From NCBI GenBank assembly GCA_012728995.1, contig JAAYEB010000166.1, positions 21,000 to 84,999 on the forward strand: a stretch of 64,000 nt of DNA, in the 5' to 3' direction. The stretch is from Fibrobacter sp. Lineage in GTDB: Bacteria > Fibrobacterota > Chitinivibrionia > Chitinivibrionales > Chitinispirillaceae. The position numbers and the translations under genes are program-made. The first letter of the stretch is position 1. The number at the start of each line of letters is the position of its first letter. Under the pieces are notes generated by a model. It did no database searches and was not told the DNA's origin. It saw only the letters and a list, made by a program, of their open reading frames with translations. Positions 35,827-44,258 of the stretch are shown here, in pieces.

Positions 35827-36369
35827 TCAGTACAGTATGGATGTTTTGATTTTATCTGAAAATTCAGAATTTTTAAGATAAGAGATTATCTCCAGAGAAA
35901 AAGGTATAGCGGTTCCTGGACCCCGACTTGTAATGATATTGGCATCCTTAATCACCGATTTATTTTCTGTTGTAATGGATCCGTGTAAAGAACTTTCAAA
36001 ACCGGGAAAACAAACAGCCTTTTTACCTTCAAGAATACCTGCTTTGCCAAGCACTGATGGAGCTGCACATATTGCAGCACAAAGAAGTCCTTTATTGAAA
36101 CTTGATTTGACAAGATCTATGATTTTTGAAGAGTTTGCAAGATTTGTAGTTCCTGGCATTCCGCCTGGCAAAATTATTCCATCATACTCCTTATCGAAAG
36201 AATCAAGTAGATTATCTGCATGGACTATAACATCATGAGCGCCATTGATTTCAAGTGAATCGAGTCCTAAAATGGTTACTTTAATTTCTGCACGACGAAG
36301 CAAATCAATAACTGTTATAGCTTCAATTTCCTCAAAACCATCAGCCAGTATTGTGATGACATGTTTCAT
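35827..36369 (-). CDS. DJ-1/PfpI family protein (YajL-like)
   Basis: 180 residues. 'ADGFEEIEAITVIDLLRRAEI' carries the conserved glutamate E14; 'GIILPGGMPGT' and the reactive-cysteine nucleophile elbow 'LLCAAICAAPSVLGKAG' (C101) define the family. Members are implicated in carbonyl stress, protein deglycation or chaperone activity; the function here is uncertain. Start ATG 36369 has AGGAGGC a few bases upstream. It could belong to the glycine operon region but has its own spacer. Confidence 0.9.
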   Translation of the reverse strand: MKHVITILADGFEEIEAITVIDLLRRAEIKVTILGLDSLEINGAHDVIVHADNLLDSFDKEYDGIILPGGMPGTTNLANSSKIIDLVKSSFNKGLLCAAICAAPSVLGKAGILEGKKAVCFPGFESSLHGSITTENKSVIKDANIITSRGPGTAIPFSLEIISYLKNSEFSDKIKTSILY

Positions 36370-36595
36370 GGTAAGCCTCCTGTAATTGTTAAATAGAGTC
36401 GTTAATCATATTGATAACCATACAATAAAAAGATTTATCTATATTTATGCAGCAGAATTCCAAAAACATATGGTCAGACTTTACATTTTTTGCAGGGAAT
36501 CCTTTTTACATACAGCGTTTTACAAAATACTCAAATACGATTTATTGTATGCCATGTTTGTTGTGCATTCTGGATTAACCGGACACTTCATTGTT

Positions 36596-36925
36596 TTATT
36601 CACAGAACTTGCAAAATTCTTCTTCAGTATAATAAATAGAGATCAGGTGGTCAAAACCAACTATCGAGAAAACGTCTGCAATGTATTTATCTGGTTCGAA
36701 AATGACCAGCTTACCCCCTTTATTCTGAAGTCGTTTATGGAAATTGGTTAAAATAGTTAAAGCACTGGAGTCAAGCAGAGTCGTTTTTTTCAGATCAACG
36801 GCAATCCACAGATTTGATTCATTGCTTTCAAAAAACATTCTGATATCAGTAATGTTTTTGAGGACAAATTTTCCGCATACAGCTATTATAAACCATTTTC
36901 CGAATCTGCGGGTATTGATTTCCAT
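36596..36925 (-). CDS. STAS-domain protein (anti-sigma factor antagonist type)
   Basis: 109 residues, a single STAS fold: 'KWFIIAVCGKFVLKNITDIRMFF', then 'LWIAVDLKKTTLLDSSALTILTNFHKRLQNKGGKLVIFEP'. The 'DSSAL' turn has the serine that RsbV/SpoIIAA homologues have phosphorylated by their kinase. The partner could be the receiver-HATPase protein at 39371, whose C-terminal part is of the RsbW type. comEC lies between them. A 252-bp spacer with no visible gene separates the STAS gene from the comEC end. Confidence 0.85.
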   Translation of the reverse strand: MEINTRRFGKWFIIAVCGKFVLKNITDIRMFFESNESNLWIAVDLKKTTLLDSSALTILTNFHKRLQNKGGKLVIFEPDKYIADVFSIVGFDHLISIYYTEEEFCKFCE

Positions 36926-37177
36926 TATTTAAGCCTTTTAGATACAGATATAATAAATCTCACAATTATTCAGAATAATGTTTAAAACAGGTTTTCTGTC
37001 TCTTTATTCTATAGGCTCCGGAGAAACATGTTGAGGCTTGCTCAACGGATTCGCTAATATCAGGTCAAAATCAGTATTTAATTTCCACACTATCATTTTG
37101 TAACTTTTTAAATATTTCCTGGTACAAATATTACCTGATATATAAATTATATAAAGATAAAAACATTGATAGGCATT

Positions 37178-39307
37178 TTAATTAAATTTTTTATTGTGAA
37201 CAGTTTGTACCCCAATATGTACCTGTGCTGGTATGGGTATTATCTTTAAATTCTGGAAATTTCCAAATGAAATCAGTGTATCTGCTGTATTGAAACTTAC
37301 CCGTGAGCTTTGGCCCTTGACTTCAAATCTACACCCACCAGATTCCCAACAAATTTTAACAGTATAGTTTTTCTCTTTTGTATTTGTATGATATACATAC
37401 GACAGTGTATCATTTTCAGATAACTGATAAATCCTTTTTGTATCGAAACCTGTTGAGTGGCTTTTATCAGTTTCTCTGGTAATAAGGAAAACTTTTTCTA
37501 TGAAAGTTCCATTGTTATGGTGCATCCATGGAGTAAGCAGGTATTTGCAGGTATTCGCAAATTTCTCATTGTCACCCTGATATGTTAACCATATCCCGTT
37601 ATGGGGCCAGCAGATTGCAGATAATGATACATTTTTATCGTAGAAACGTACTACTTTTACATCAGTGTCCGCTTTTTTTAATAAAATGATAATTGAAAAG
37701 CACGAAAGAAATATTGGTACACTCCATTTAAGGATTCTTACAAAATGTTCTTTACTGGCTGTTACCAGAAGGCATAGAAAAACTGCATAGATAATTATCA
37801 ATTCGGGAAAGGGAGCACTGAATTTGAGTTCGCTCCATTTCAAGCGGGAAGAAATTTTTGTCAGGAAAATAAGAAAGTCCAGGGCAGAAGAACAGAGAAT
37901 TTGGGGTAAAATATAGGATGCAGGAAAAACCGGAAAAACAAAATACAGAATTAATGCTATAAAAAAAGCCCACATGCATACTGTCATGACAGCTACAGCT
38001 ACAATATTGGCAAAAATACCAGATATAGAGATTGTTCCGAAATGGTATAAAAGAGCCGGGGCAGTACCTAAAAATCCACATATGGAAATATAAAGCCCTG
38101 TTTGTATTTTTGTAATCAGGAAGTTGAACCCGGGAGAAGGAACCCGAATATAAAACCGCTCAAAAACAGGAGTTATTGTAAGTATACTAAAGGTTGCGAA
38201 AAACGAAAGCTGATATCCAGGTAAAAACAGACTTTGTGGAGAAAAGAGTAACCAGGCAGTTCCAGCAAGTCCAAGAGAGTGTAAAGGATAATTTTTTTTC
38301 TGAAATAGAAATGAAAGTATAATAAGACTGACCATAATAGTAGCTCTGAACAAAGAAGGTATAAGGCCTATAAAAAACAGATATAGCCATAGAAATAATA
38401 TGGAAAGTAACAATTTGAACCTTTTGCTCAATGGAAATAATGATAAGAAAGCATAAGCAGCAGTGATAAACATTCCTGCATGAAGACCTGAGATTGCAAG
38501 CAGATGGTAGATTCCACATTTGCGAAAGGCACTTTTGATCTGAGGTGTTAAATCATGTTTATCACCCAAAAAAGCAGATTTTAAAACAGCCTTATGATCC
38601 GGGTTCGTAAAGAAGTCCAAAAAGGTGATTACTTTCTTGCGGAAGGTGATCGAAATAAAAGAAATAAATGAAACTCTCTTTTTGTCAACAAATAAAGAAT
38701 CGGCATATATAACTGCACTGATATTACTTGCATTCATATATGTTGCTTCATCAAATGCATAAGGGTTGATCTGTTTTTGTGGTAATTGAATTTTTCCATT
38801 TATCTTCAATACATGATTGAGCGATGGAGCAGTTTTACTTTTACAAAGTAATGTTTTAGATTTCAAGATACCAGATTTATCACTCGCAACAAAAGGTTTT
38901 TTAATATGAAAAGTATAATGGTTGTATTTTTTTATAGGGTATGATGTACAAACAGCAGTGATTTCATAACTTGATCCATTTTTGTTGAGTTCTGACAGGA
39001 ATTCTGCCAGGCGCAAATTGCTCTGTTCCCTTATTACACAAGTTATGATTGCCAGGAAGAAAAAACTTAACAGTCGAATTACCTTTTTGCGGAACAAAAC
39101 ACCACAAAATAAAGAAATCGTTGCAAAAGTTCTAGAACTGATGTAAAATATATCATATGAAATAAATGAAAATGATTGGGGTATTTCAAGTGAATAAGCA
39201 ACCCATATACCCGCTGAAACCGCAAGCCAGCTTAAAAAAGCCGGATAATTGATCCAGAGGATTAGTTCAGGGAAAAGGGCATGAAAAATTCCGAAATGAC
39301 TCTTCAT
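37178..39307 (-). CDS. comEC: ComEC/Rec2-type DNA uptake channel with degenerate C-terminal domain
   Basis: 709 residues. An N-terminal membrane segment pair and a DUF4131/OB-like region (about 100-210) are followed by the Competence domain with many helices ('LLAISGLHAGMFITAAYAFLS', 'IPSLFRATIMVSLII', 'PQSLFLPGYQLSFFATFSIL'). A normal ComEC ends in a metallo-beta-lactamase-like nuclease. Here the last about 190 residues start 'VVRFYDKNVSLSAICWPHNGIWLTYQGD' where D-V-G-Q-G-D would be, and no H-x-H-x-D-H follows. The channel may therefore work without its usual nuclease. Function in transformation is inferred from the family. Confidence 0.85.
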   Translation of the reverse strand: MKSHFGIFHALFPELILWINYPAFLSWLAVSAGIWVAYSLEIPQSFSFISYDIFYISSRTFATISLFCGVLFRKKVIRLLSFFFLAIITCVIREQSNLRLAEFLSELNKNGSSYEITAVCTSYPIKKYNHYTFHIKKPFVASDKSGILKSKTLLCKSKTAPSLNHVLKINGKIQLPQKQINPYAFDEATYMNASNISAVIYADSLFVDKKRVSFISFISITFRKKVITFLDFFTNPDHKAVLKSAFLGDKHDLTPQIKSAFRKCGIYHLLAISGLHAGMFITAAYAFLSLFPLSKRFKLLLSILFLWLYLFFIGLIPSLFRATIMVSLIILSFLFQKKNYPLHSLGLAGTAWLLFSPQSLFLPGYQLSFFATFSILTITPVFERFYIRVPSPGFNFLITKIQTGLYISICGFLGTAPALLYHFGTISISGIFANIVAVAVMTVCMWAFFIALILYFVFPVFPASYILPQILCSSALDFLIFLTKISSRLKWSELKFSAPFPELIIIYAVFLCLLVTASKEHFVRILKWSVPIFLSCFSIIILLKKADTDVKVVRFYDKNVSLSAICWPHNGIWLTYQGDNEKFANTCKYLLTPWMHHNNGTFIEKVFLITRETDKSHSTGFDTKRIYQLSENDTLSYVYHTNTKEKNYTVKICWESGGCRFEVKGQSSRVSFNTADTLISFGNFQNLKIIPIPAQVHIGVQTVHNKKFN

Positions 39308-39370
39308 CTGATTTACCCTTTTTTAAAATATAAATTACATTCTGTTTAGTTCAGAAGAAAATGTTCTGTA

Positions 39371-40297
39371 ATGGATAATTCTGAAAGATCAATTCTTGTT
39401 ATTGATGATGAAAATGGTATCAGGGAAATGATCTGTGATTATTTGAGTGAAATTGAGGGATACAGTGTTTACAGTGCTTCTAATGGAGCTGATGGACTTG
39501 ACATACTGAAAAATAAAAAAATTGATCTGGTACTTTCTGATATCAACATGCCGGGGATGAAGGGGTTTGATCTTTTTAGAGAAATCAAAGAATTATATCC
39601 GTTGGTAAAAAGGGTATTAATAACAGCTTATAATGTCGAAGAATACCTGGATCTGGCGCTTTCGCATGGTATAGGAAATATTTTTGTAAAAACGAGCCCG
39701 TTTAATTTTTCTGAATTGTCCATAACACTTAAAAAACTCCTTGAAGAAAATATTTTTGGTCTTAATCACTATTTTTCCGACAATGCAGAGTGTATGTGTT
39801 TCAAAATAAGGAGATCAAAAAAATTAGAAAAGGATGTCTGCAGAATAACTTCATTTATTGGAAGTAGAGCCCAGATAAATAAGCTTGAACTGGTACTTGT
39901 GGAATTGCTTACCAATGCAATATTTTACGGTATCTGCAATGAACAATCGGCTCATAAAGAATACTGGGAGCATAATTTTGTTCTTCCGGAAGATAAAGCG
40001 ATAACAGTCGTAGCAGCCAAAGACGACAAAAAATATGGCATATCAATAACTGATACTGGTGGCAGGTTGAAAAAAAATGATGTTCTTTATTGGTTGAACA
40101 GGCAGATTGCCACAGATCAGAATGGGTTACCTTTGGGATTATATGATTCACATGGCAGAGGTTTTTTTATTGCACGAAAATACATAGACAGACTTATTAT
40201 TAATATAAATCAATCTTGTAAAACAGAAATAGTCATGATCAATTATTACTCCGATACATATAAAGGTTTTAAACCTCTCTACATAAATGAGCTATGA
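39371..40297 (+). CDS. Receiver domain fused to RsbW-like ATPase domain
   Basis: 308 residues. Receiver about 1-125 (VIDDENGIREMICDYL; phospho-acceptor D57 in 'LVLSDINMPGMKG'; lysine in 'IFVKTSPF'), then an HATPase_c module about 140-295 with 'ELVLVELLTNAIFYGI' (N box), 'DTGGRL' (G1) and 'GRGFFIARKYIDRL' (G2). No HisKA domain is present, so it resembles the anti-sigma/switch kinases that phosphorylate STAS proteins rather than a two-component sensor. The STAS gene at 36596 is the natural candidate partner. The stop overlaps the next start by 4 bp. Confidence 0.85.
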   Translation: MDNSERSILVIDDENGIREMICDYLSEIEGYSVYSASNGADGLDILKNKKIDLVLSDINMPGMKGFDLFREIKELYPLVKRVLITAYNVEEYLDLALSHGIGNIFVKTSPFNFSELSITLKKLLEENIFGLNHYFSDNAECMCFKIRRSKKLEKDVCRITSFIGSRAQINKLELVLVELLTNAIFYGICNEQSAHKEYWEHNFVLPEDKAITVVAAKDDKKYGISITDTGGRLKKNDVLYWLNRQIATDQNGLPLGLYDSHGRGFFIARKYIDRLIININQSCKTEIVMINYYSDTYKGFKPLYINEL

Positions 40298-41235
40298 AAT
40301 TTACATCAAAAGTTCCACCCAATATTCCTGAAAAAACTGCTATAGAAAACTATCTTGCAAATAGATTTACATATCACAATATTGAAGAATGGCAGAATAT
40401 AATAAAATCCGGGTCTGTTCAAAGAAATGGCGTCTTAGCATTACTTGAAGATACTGTGATGCCGAATGATGAAATCACATACGATCCTGGAGAATTTGAA
40501 GAGCCGCCCGCAAACCTGTCGTATAAGATCATATATGAAGATGAGTGGTATATTGGAATAGATAAACCTGCAAACCTTTTGGTGCACAGGGCTGGTCGTT
40601 CTTTTAAAAACAACTTAATTTACCAATTAAGATATGTTCATAATCCACGATTTCCAGAGTCTCACACTGTCCACAGGCTTGATCGTGATACAAGCGGCGT
40701 AGTACTTGTCGCTAAAAGTTGTGAATCCTGTGCGAAATTATCACAACAGTTTGCTCAAAAATCTCTGGAAAAAGAGTATGTTGCGCTAGTTCACGGAAAA
40801 TTTGATACATCAATAAAAAGAATAGATTTACCTTTAGGGAAAGCTGTTAGCTCTTCAATACCATACAAATATCAAATTGATCCCAAAGGCAAACCTGCTT
40901 CAACACTGGTTATTCAAAGTGTTATGATCGGTAATTCATATTCATTACTGACCTTACATCCGCTTACCGGACGAACTCATCAGATACGAATTCATCTGGC
41001 TGCGGTTGGAAACATTATTGTAGGTGATAAACTGTATGGTATGGACGAGAAAACTTATCTTAAATGGCGGGAATCACCTTCTGAATTTACATCTGAACTT
41101 ATGATCAACCGTCATGCCCTGCATTGTAGAATGCTCTCTTTTATACATCCCTATTATGGCAAAAGAGTTGTGATTGAATCTGAAACAGCATCTGATATGA
41201 AAAAACTGATAATGAAATTGAAAAAGGTGAAGTAA
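40294..41235 (+). CDS. RluA-family pseudouridine synthase
   Basis: 313 residues. An S4-like N-terminal part (IENYLANRF... IIKSGSVQRNGVLAL) is followed by the RluA catalytic domain: 'HTVHRLDRDTSGVVLVAKS' with catalytic D130, 'HPLTGRTHQIRIHLAAVG' and 'DKLYG'. The target RNA (RluA, RluC or RluD type) cannot be fixed from the sequence. It overlaps the receiver-HATPase gene by 4 bp and terminates convergently with the HU gene. Confidence 0.9.
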   Translation: MKFTSKVPPNIPEKTAIENYLANRFTYHNIEEWQNIIKSGSVQRNGVLALLEDTVMPNDEITYDPGEFEEPPANLSYKIIYEDEWYIGIDKPANLLVHRAGRSFKNNLIYQLRYVHNPRFPESHTVHRLDRDTSGVVLVAKSCESCAKLSQQFAQKSLEKEYVALVHGKFDTSIKRIDLPLGKAVSSSIPYKYQIDPKGKPASTLVIQSVMIGNSYSLLTLHPLTGRTHQIRIHLAAVGNIIVGDKLYGMDEKTYLKWRESPSEFTSELMINRHALHCRMLSFIHPYYGKRVVIESETASDMKKLIMKLKKVK

Positions 41236-41254
41236 TATTGCAGATGATAAAAGA

Positions 41255-41280
41255 AAACGGGATCATTAAAGACCCCGTTT
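41255..41280. terminator. Bidirectional terminator between rluA-type gene and HU
   Basis: AAACGGGATC / GACCCCGTTT stem (one mismatch) with an ATTAAA loop, A-rich on the left and T-rich on the right, between two convergent genes. Confidence 0.8.
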
Positions 41281-41287
41281 CAAAGCA

Positions 41288-41632
41288 TTACTTTTTTTTC
41301 TTTTTCGCAGGTTTTTTTGCTGCGACTGGTTTTGCTGCTTTTTTAGAGACTCCAGAAACAGAGTCTTTAGCAGCTTTTGCTACCCGGAATTTGACGACTT
41401 TTTTTGCAGGAATTTTAATCTGCTCGCCAGTAACGGGATTTCTTCCTTTTCTAGCTTTACGCTGAACTACTACAAGTTTCCCAAGACCCGGCAATGTAAA
41501 ACCGTTCTTGGCTTCCTTATAAGCCAGTTGAGCGATAGAGTCCAGAAAAGACTTAACCTGCTTTTTCGTGAGCTGTTCGCTTTCAGCCAGCTTCGCGATT
41601 ATTTGAGACTGCGTCAGGCTTTTACCTGCCAT
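41288..41632 (-). CDS. HU/IHF-family DNA-binding protein with histone-H1-like basic tail
   Basis: 114 residues from ATG 41632 (GAAGGAG 5 nt upstream on the minus strand; the GTG two codons earlier is less likely). Residues 1-90 are the HU fold: 'QIIAKLAESEQLTKKQVKSFLDSI', 'NGFTLPGLGKLVVVQRKARKGRNPVTGEQIKIPAKKVVKFRVAK'. The last 25 residues are K-, A- and P-rich (K-K-A-A-K-P-V-A-A-K...), like eukaryotic H1 or actinobacterial/Chlamydial HU tails. It compacts the nucleoid, and the tail should bind DNA nonspecifically. Confidence 0.92.
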   Translation of the reverse strand: MAGKSLTQSQIIAKLAESEQLTKKQVKSFLDSIAQLAYKEAKNGFTLPGLGKLVVVQRKARKGRNPVTGEQIKIPAKKVVKFRVAKAAKDSVSGVSKKAAKPVAAKKPAKKKKK

Positions 41633-41875
41633 GCGCACTCCTTCTGTTGAGACAAAGTGGAAAAGAACAATAACTATGTATCAATTATAAATCAGTGCTT
41701 GATCCGCTGTCCAGTGAATTCAACAAAAAACTTATTTTTTAGTAACTTTTTAGATTCAGTAATAAATATCCGGTCGTATACGAATCCTGTTTGGCATATA
41801 GATTTTACTTGGTTGTGAATAGTATAATGTATATTTTATAGCCAAAAATACAGGTTCACAAAGCATGGATGTGTT

Positions 41876-42526
41876 ATGAATAATGAGATTATGACATTAA
41901 GCGAGGTTTCAAAGTACCTTAGAATATCACAGAAAACCCTGATTCAATGGGCACTTGATAAAACAATTCCTTGTTGTAAATTAGATGATGAATGGCGATT
42001 TAAACGGAATGAAATTGAACAGTGGGTTGAAAAACGGTTTTCGAACAGAACAGAAACTACAAACAGTATAGTGCTGTTAAAAAAAGTTCTGGATCCAGGA
42101 CATGTAAAAATCATGAATGCACAAAATAAAAACGAAGCACTGCAGGCACTTATAGATATTTTGCATATAGCTGCCGGGCTTAAAAAACGCAGCGAACTGG
42201 AAGAGGCGATTTATCATAGAGAAAAATTGATGAGCACCGGTATTGGACTTGGTGTTGCAGTACCTCATGTAAGGCTTGCATCTATTAAGACTATGCGTAT
42301 GGCAGTTGGTATAAACAAGATCGATATTACGGATTATGAATCCCTGGACAATCAGCCTGTAAGAATTATTGTTATGGTTGCAGCAGGAAAAGGACAACAC
42401 CAGGAATACATCAGACTACTTGCTTCACTTAGTTCAATTTTAAAGCAAACCCGAATACGAGAAAAACTGCTCGAAACAGATGACACAAATTTTATTTACA
42501 AAGTTTTGACAGGAAATGAAAACTGA
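41876..42526 (+). CDS. Excisionase-type HTH fused to PTS EIIA (PtsN-like) domain
   Basis: 216 residues. An N-terminal MerR/excisionase-like HTH ('MTLSEVSKYLRISQKTLIQWALDKTIPCCKLDDEWRFKRNEIEQWV') is followed by an EIIA type-2 domain (about 65-210) with phospho-histidine H131 in 'GLGVAVPHVRL'. The 1-bp overlap with the following antiporter (TGATG) shows translational coupling. I infer that the EIIA part senses phosphorylation state and the protein regulates ion transport, as PtsN does in enteric bacteria; the HTH suggests DNA binding. No EI or HPr gene is visible. Confidence 0.85.
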   Translation: MNNEIMTLSEVSKYLRISQKTLIQWALDKTIPCCKLDDEWRFKRNEIEQWVEKRFSNRTETTNSIVLLKKVLDPGHVKIMNAQNKNEALQALIDILHIAAGLKKRSELEEAIYHREKLMSTGIGLGVAVPHVRLASIKTMRMAVGINKIDITDYESLDNQPVRIIVMVAAGKGQHQEYIRLLASLSSILKQTRIREKLLETDDTNFIYKVLTGNEN

Positions 42527-44229
42527 TGGAATTTCATACTAGTATTATTCTGATTTTGGGAATTGGAATTCTTGGCGGTACTTTTGGTGCTGTCATTTTT
42601 CAGCATCTGCATATTCCACAGGTAATCGGATATATTGCAGCAGGGCTCATTATAGGAGAGAGTGGTTTTAAAATTGTAACGCAGACAGATATTCAGAATT
42701 TATCTCAGTTTAATTTCTTTGCTTTGGGAATAATAGGGTTTCTTGTTGGTGGAGAACTTAATTTCGAAACCCTGAAAAAATACGGCCGACAGTTTTCAGC
42801 GATTCTTATCGGAGAAGGTATTACTGCTTTTCTTTTTGTCAGCATTTCTTCTGCTGCTGTAATCTATTTTGTATACCCGGTTTTTCCCGTTGCAATTGCT
42901 GCGGGTATCGTGTTTGGTGCAATTGCTTCTGCTACAGATCCTGCCTCAACAATGGAAGTTTTATGGGAGTATCGATCAAGGGGTATTTTAACAACTACTA
43001 TTATTGCCATTGTAGCTCTTGATGATGCGCTCGCGATGACTCTTTATGGATTAGCAACAAGTATCGCACGAATCCTCACTGGTGATTCAGCGTCAATACT
43101 ACAGCAGTTATTTGTTACATTTATTGAGTTGTTTGGAGCTGTCTTTACAGGACTGATTTCAGGTATGCTTCTTATTTATGTCCTTAAACGTAATAGAGAG
43201 AAAGAAAAAACACTGGCCTTTGCTATAGGAGTAATCCTTCTTGTTATTGGTATAGCCATAGCTGCACAGATGGATGTTATTCTGGGAGCAATGACACTGG
43301 GTGCCACCATTGCGAACCTCGCACCACAAAGGAGTAAGGAACTTATGGCTCTGGTCAAGAATTCTTCAGCACCTATCTATGTAATATTTTTTGTACTGGT
43401 TGGAGCACAGCTCGGACTTTCCAAAATGCCAGTGTGGCTCTGGCTGATAGTAGTCTTTTATGTCATCGGTAGAAATATCGGTAAAGTATTGGGAGCTTAT
43501 ACAGGCGCAAAGATCAGTAAAGCTGAGCCGGTAGTACAAAAGTTTACTGGTTTTGGGCTTTTTCCACAGGGTGGCGTTGCAGTAGGTTTGTCTATTATGG
43601 CTGGTCAGCATCTTAATGAAATCACATTTGCTGGCGGGATATCATTAGGTGAAGCAGTTATTTTTACTGTAACTGCAACAACGCTGATTGTTCAGATTAT
43701 CGGTCCCCCAATGGTTAAACTCGCAGTTAAAATGGCTGGAGAAACAGGAAAAAATATCACAGAAGAAGATATAATAGTATCTTGGACTGTTAACAATGTC
43801 CTCAGCGGGGATTTGCAATTCATAAAAGAGGGCGATTCAGTTGCAAGTATATTCAAACTGTTTTCAAAACGTGATAACCTCATGTATCCGGTAATTGATC
43901 ATGATGGTAAAATTGCAGGAATAATAACTCTTGAGGCTCTAAAAGAAGTTGTAGCCCAATGGGATACCTGGGAATGGCTTGTTGCTGCGGATGTAATGAG
44001 TCCAATGGTAGAAACTATACCACAATCAATGCCTCTCAAAGATGCAATGAATACTATTCACTTGCTTAATGTTGAACAGATCGCGGTCGTTAATAATGAA
44101 AAAGAATGCAAACCTGTTGGGATTCTTGATATCCGTTCTATTCGAAGACAGGTTAGTGAGGAGATTATCAGGCGGCAGCAGGTGCATCCAGCAGCAAGAG
44201 GTGATGCACAACATGTTTTCAGCAGTTGA
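42526..44229 (+). CDS. Cation:proton antiporter (CPA2-type) with C-terminal CBS pair
   Basis: 567 residues. Eleven to thirteen membrane helices: 'HIPQVIGYIAAGLIIGESGF' (N-terminal), 'GIVFGAIASATDPASTMEVL' (the conserved A-T-D-P-A), 'IAIVALDDALAMTLYGLA' with the D-D pair of the ion site, and 'GVAVGLSIMAGQ'. A soluble tail (about 425-545) has two CBS motifs ('FKLFSKRDNLMYPVIDHDGKIAGIITLEAL', 'MNTIHLLNVEQIAVVNNEKE'). CBS pairs bind adenine nucleotides. It probably exchanges Na+ or K+ for H+. Confidence 0.88.
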   Translation: MEFHTSIILILGIGILGGTFGAVIFQHLHIPQVIGYIAAGLIIGESGFKIVTQTDIQNLSQFNFFALGIIGFLVGGELNFETLKKYGRQFSAILIGEGITAFLFVSISSAAVIYFVYPVFPVAIAAGIVFGAIASATDPASTMEVLWEYRSRGILTTTIIAIVALDDALAMTLYGLATSIARILTGDSASILQQLFVTFIELFGAVFTGLISGMLLIYVLKRNREKEKTLAFAIGVILLVIGIAIAAQMDVILGAMTLGATIANLAPQRSKELMALVKNSSAPIYVIFFVLVGAQLGLSKMPVWLWLIVVFYVIGRNIGKVLGAYTGAKISKAEPVVQKFTGFGLFPQGGVAVGLSIMAGQHLNEITFAGGISLGEAVIFTVTATTLIVQIIGPPMVKLAVKMAGETGKNITEEDIIVSWTVNNVLSGDLQFIKEGDSVASIFKLFSKRDNLMYPVIDHDGKIAGIITLEALKEVVAQWDTWEWLVAADVMSPMVETIPQSMPLKDAMNTIHLLNVEQIAVVNNEKECKPVGILDIRSIRRQVSEEIIRRQQVHPAARGDAQHVFSS

Positions 44230-44258
44230 AAAGCGTGCAAACGAATGCCAATCTTATA

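Noticed and set aside
36386..36751. 121-codon plus-strand frame opposite the STAS gene
   Set aside because: Overlaps the STAS domain on the other strand and has no similarity or ribosome site.
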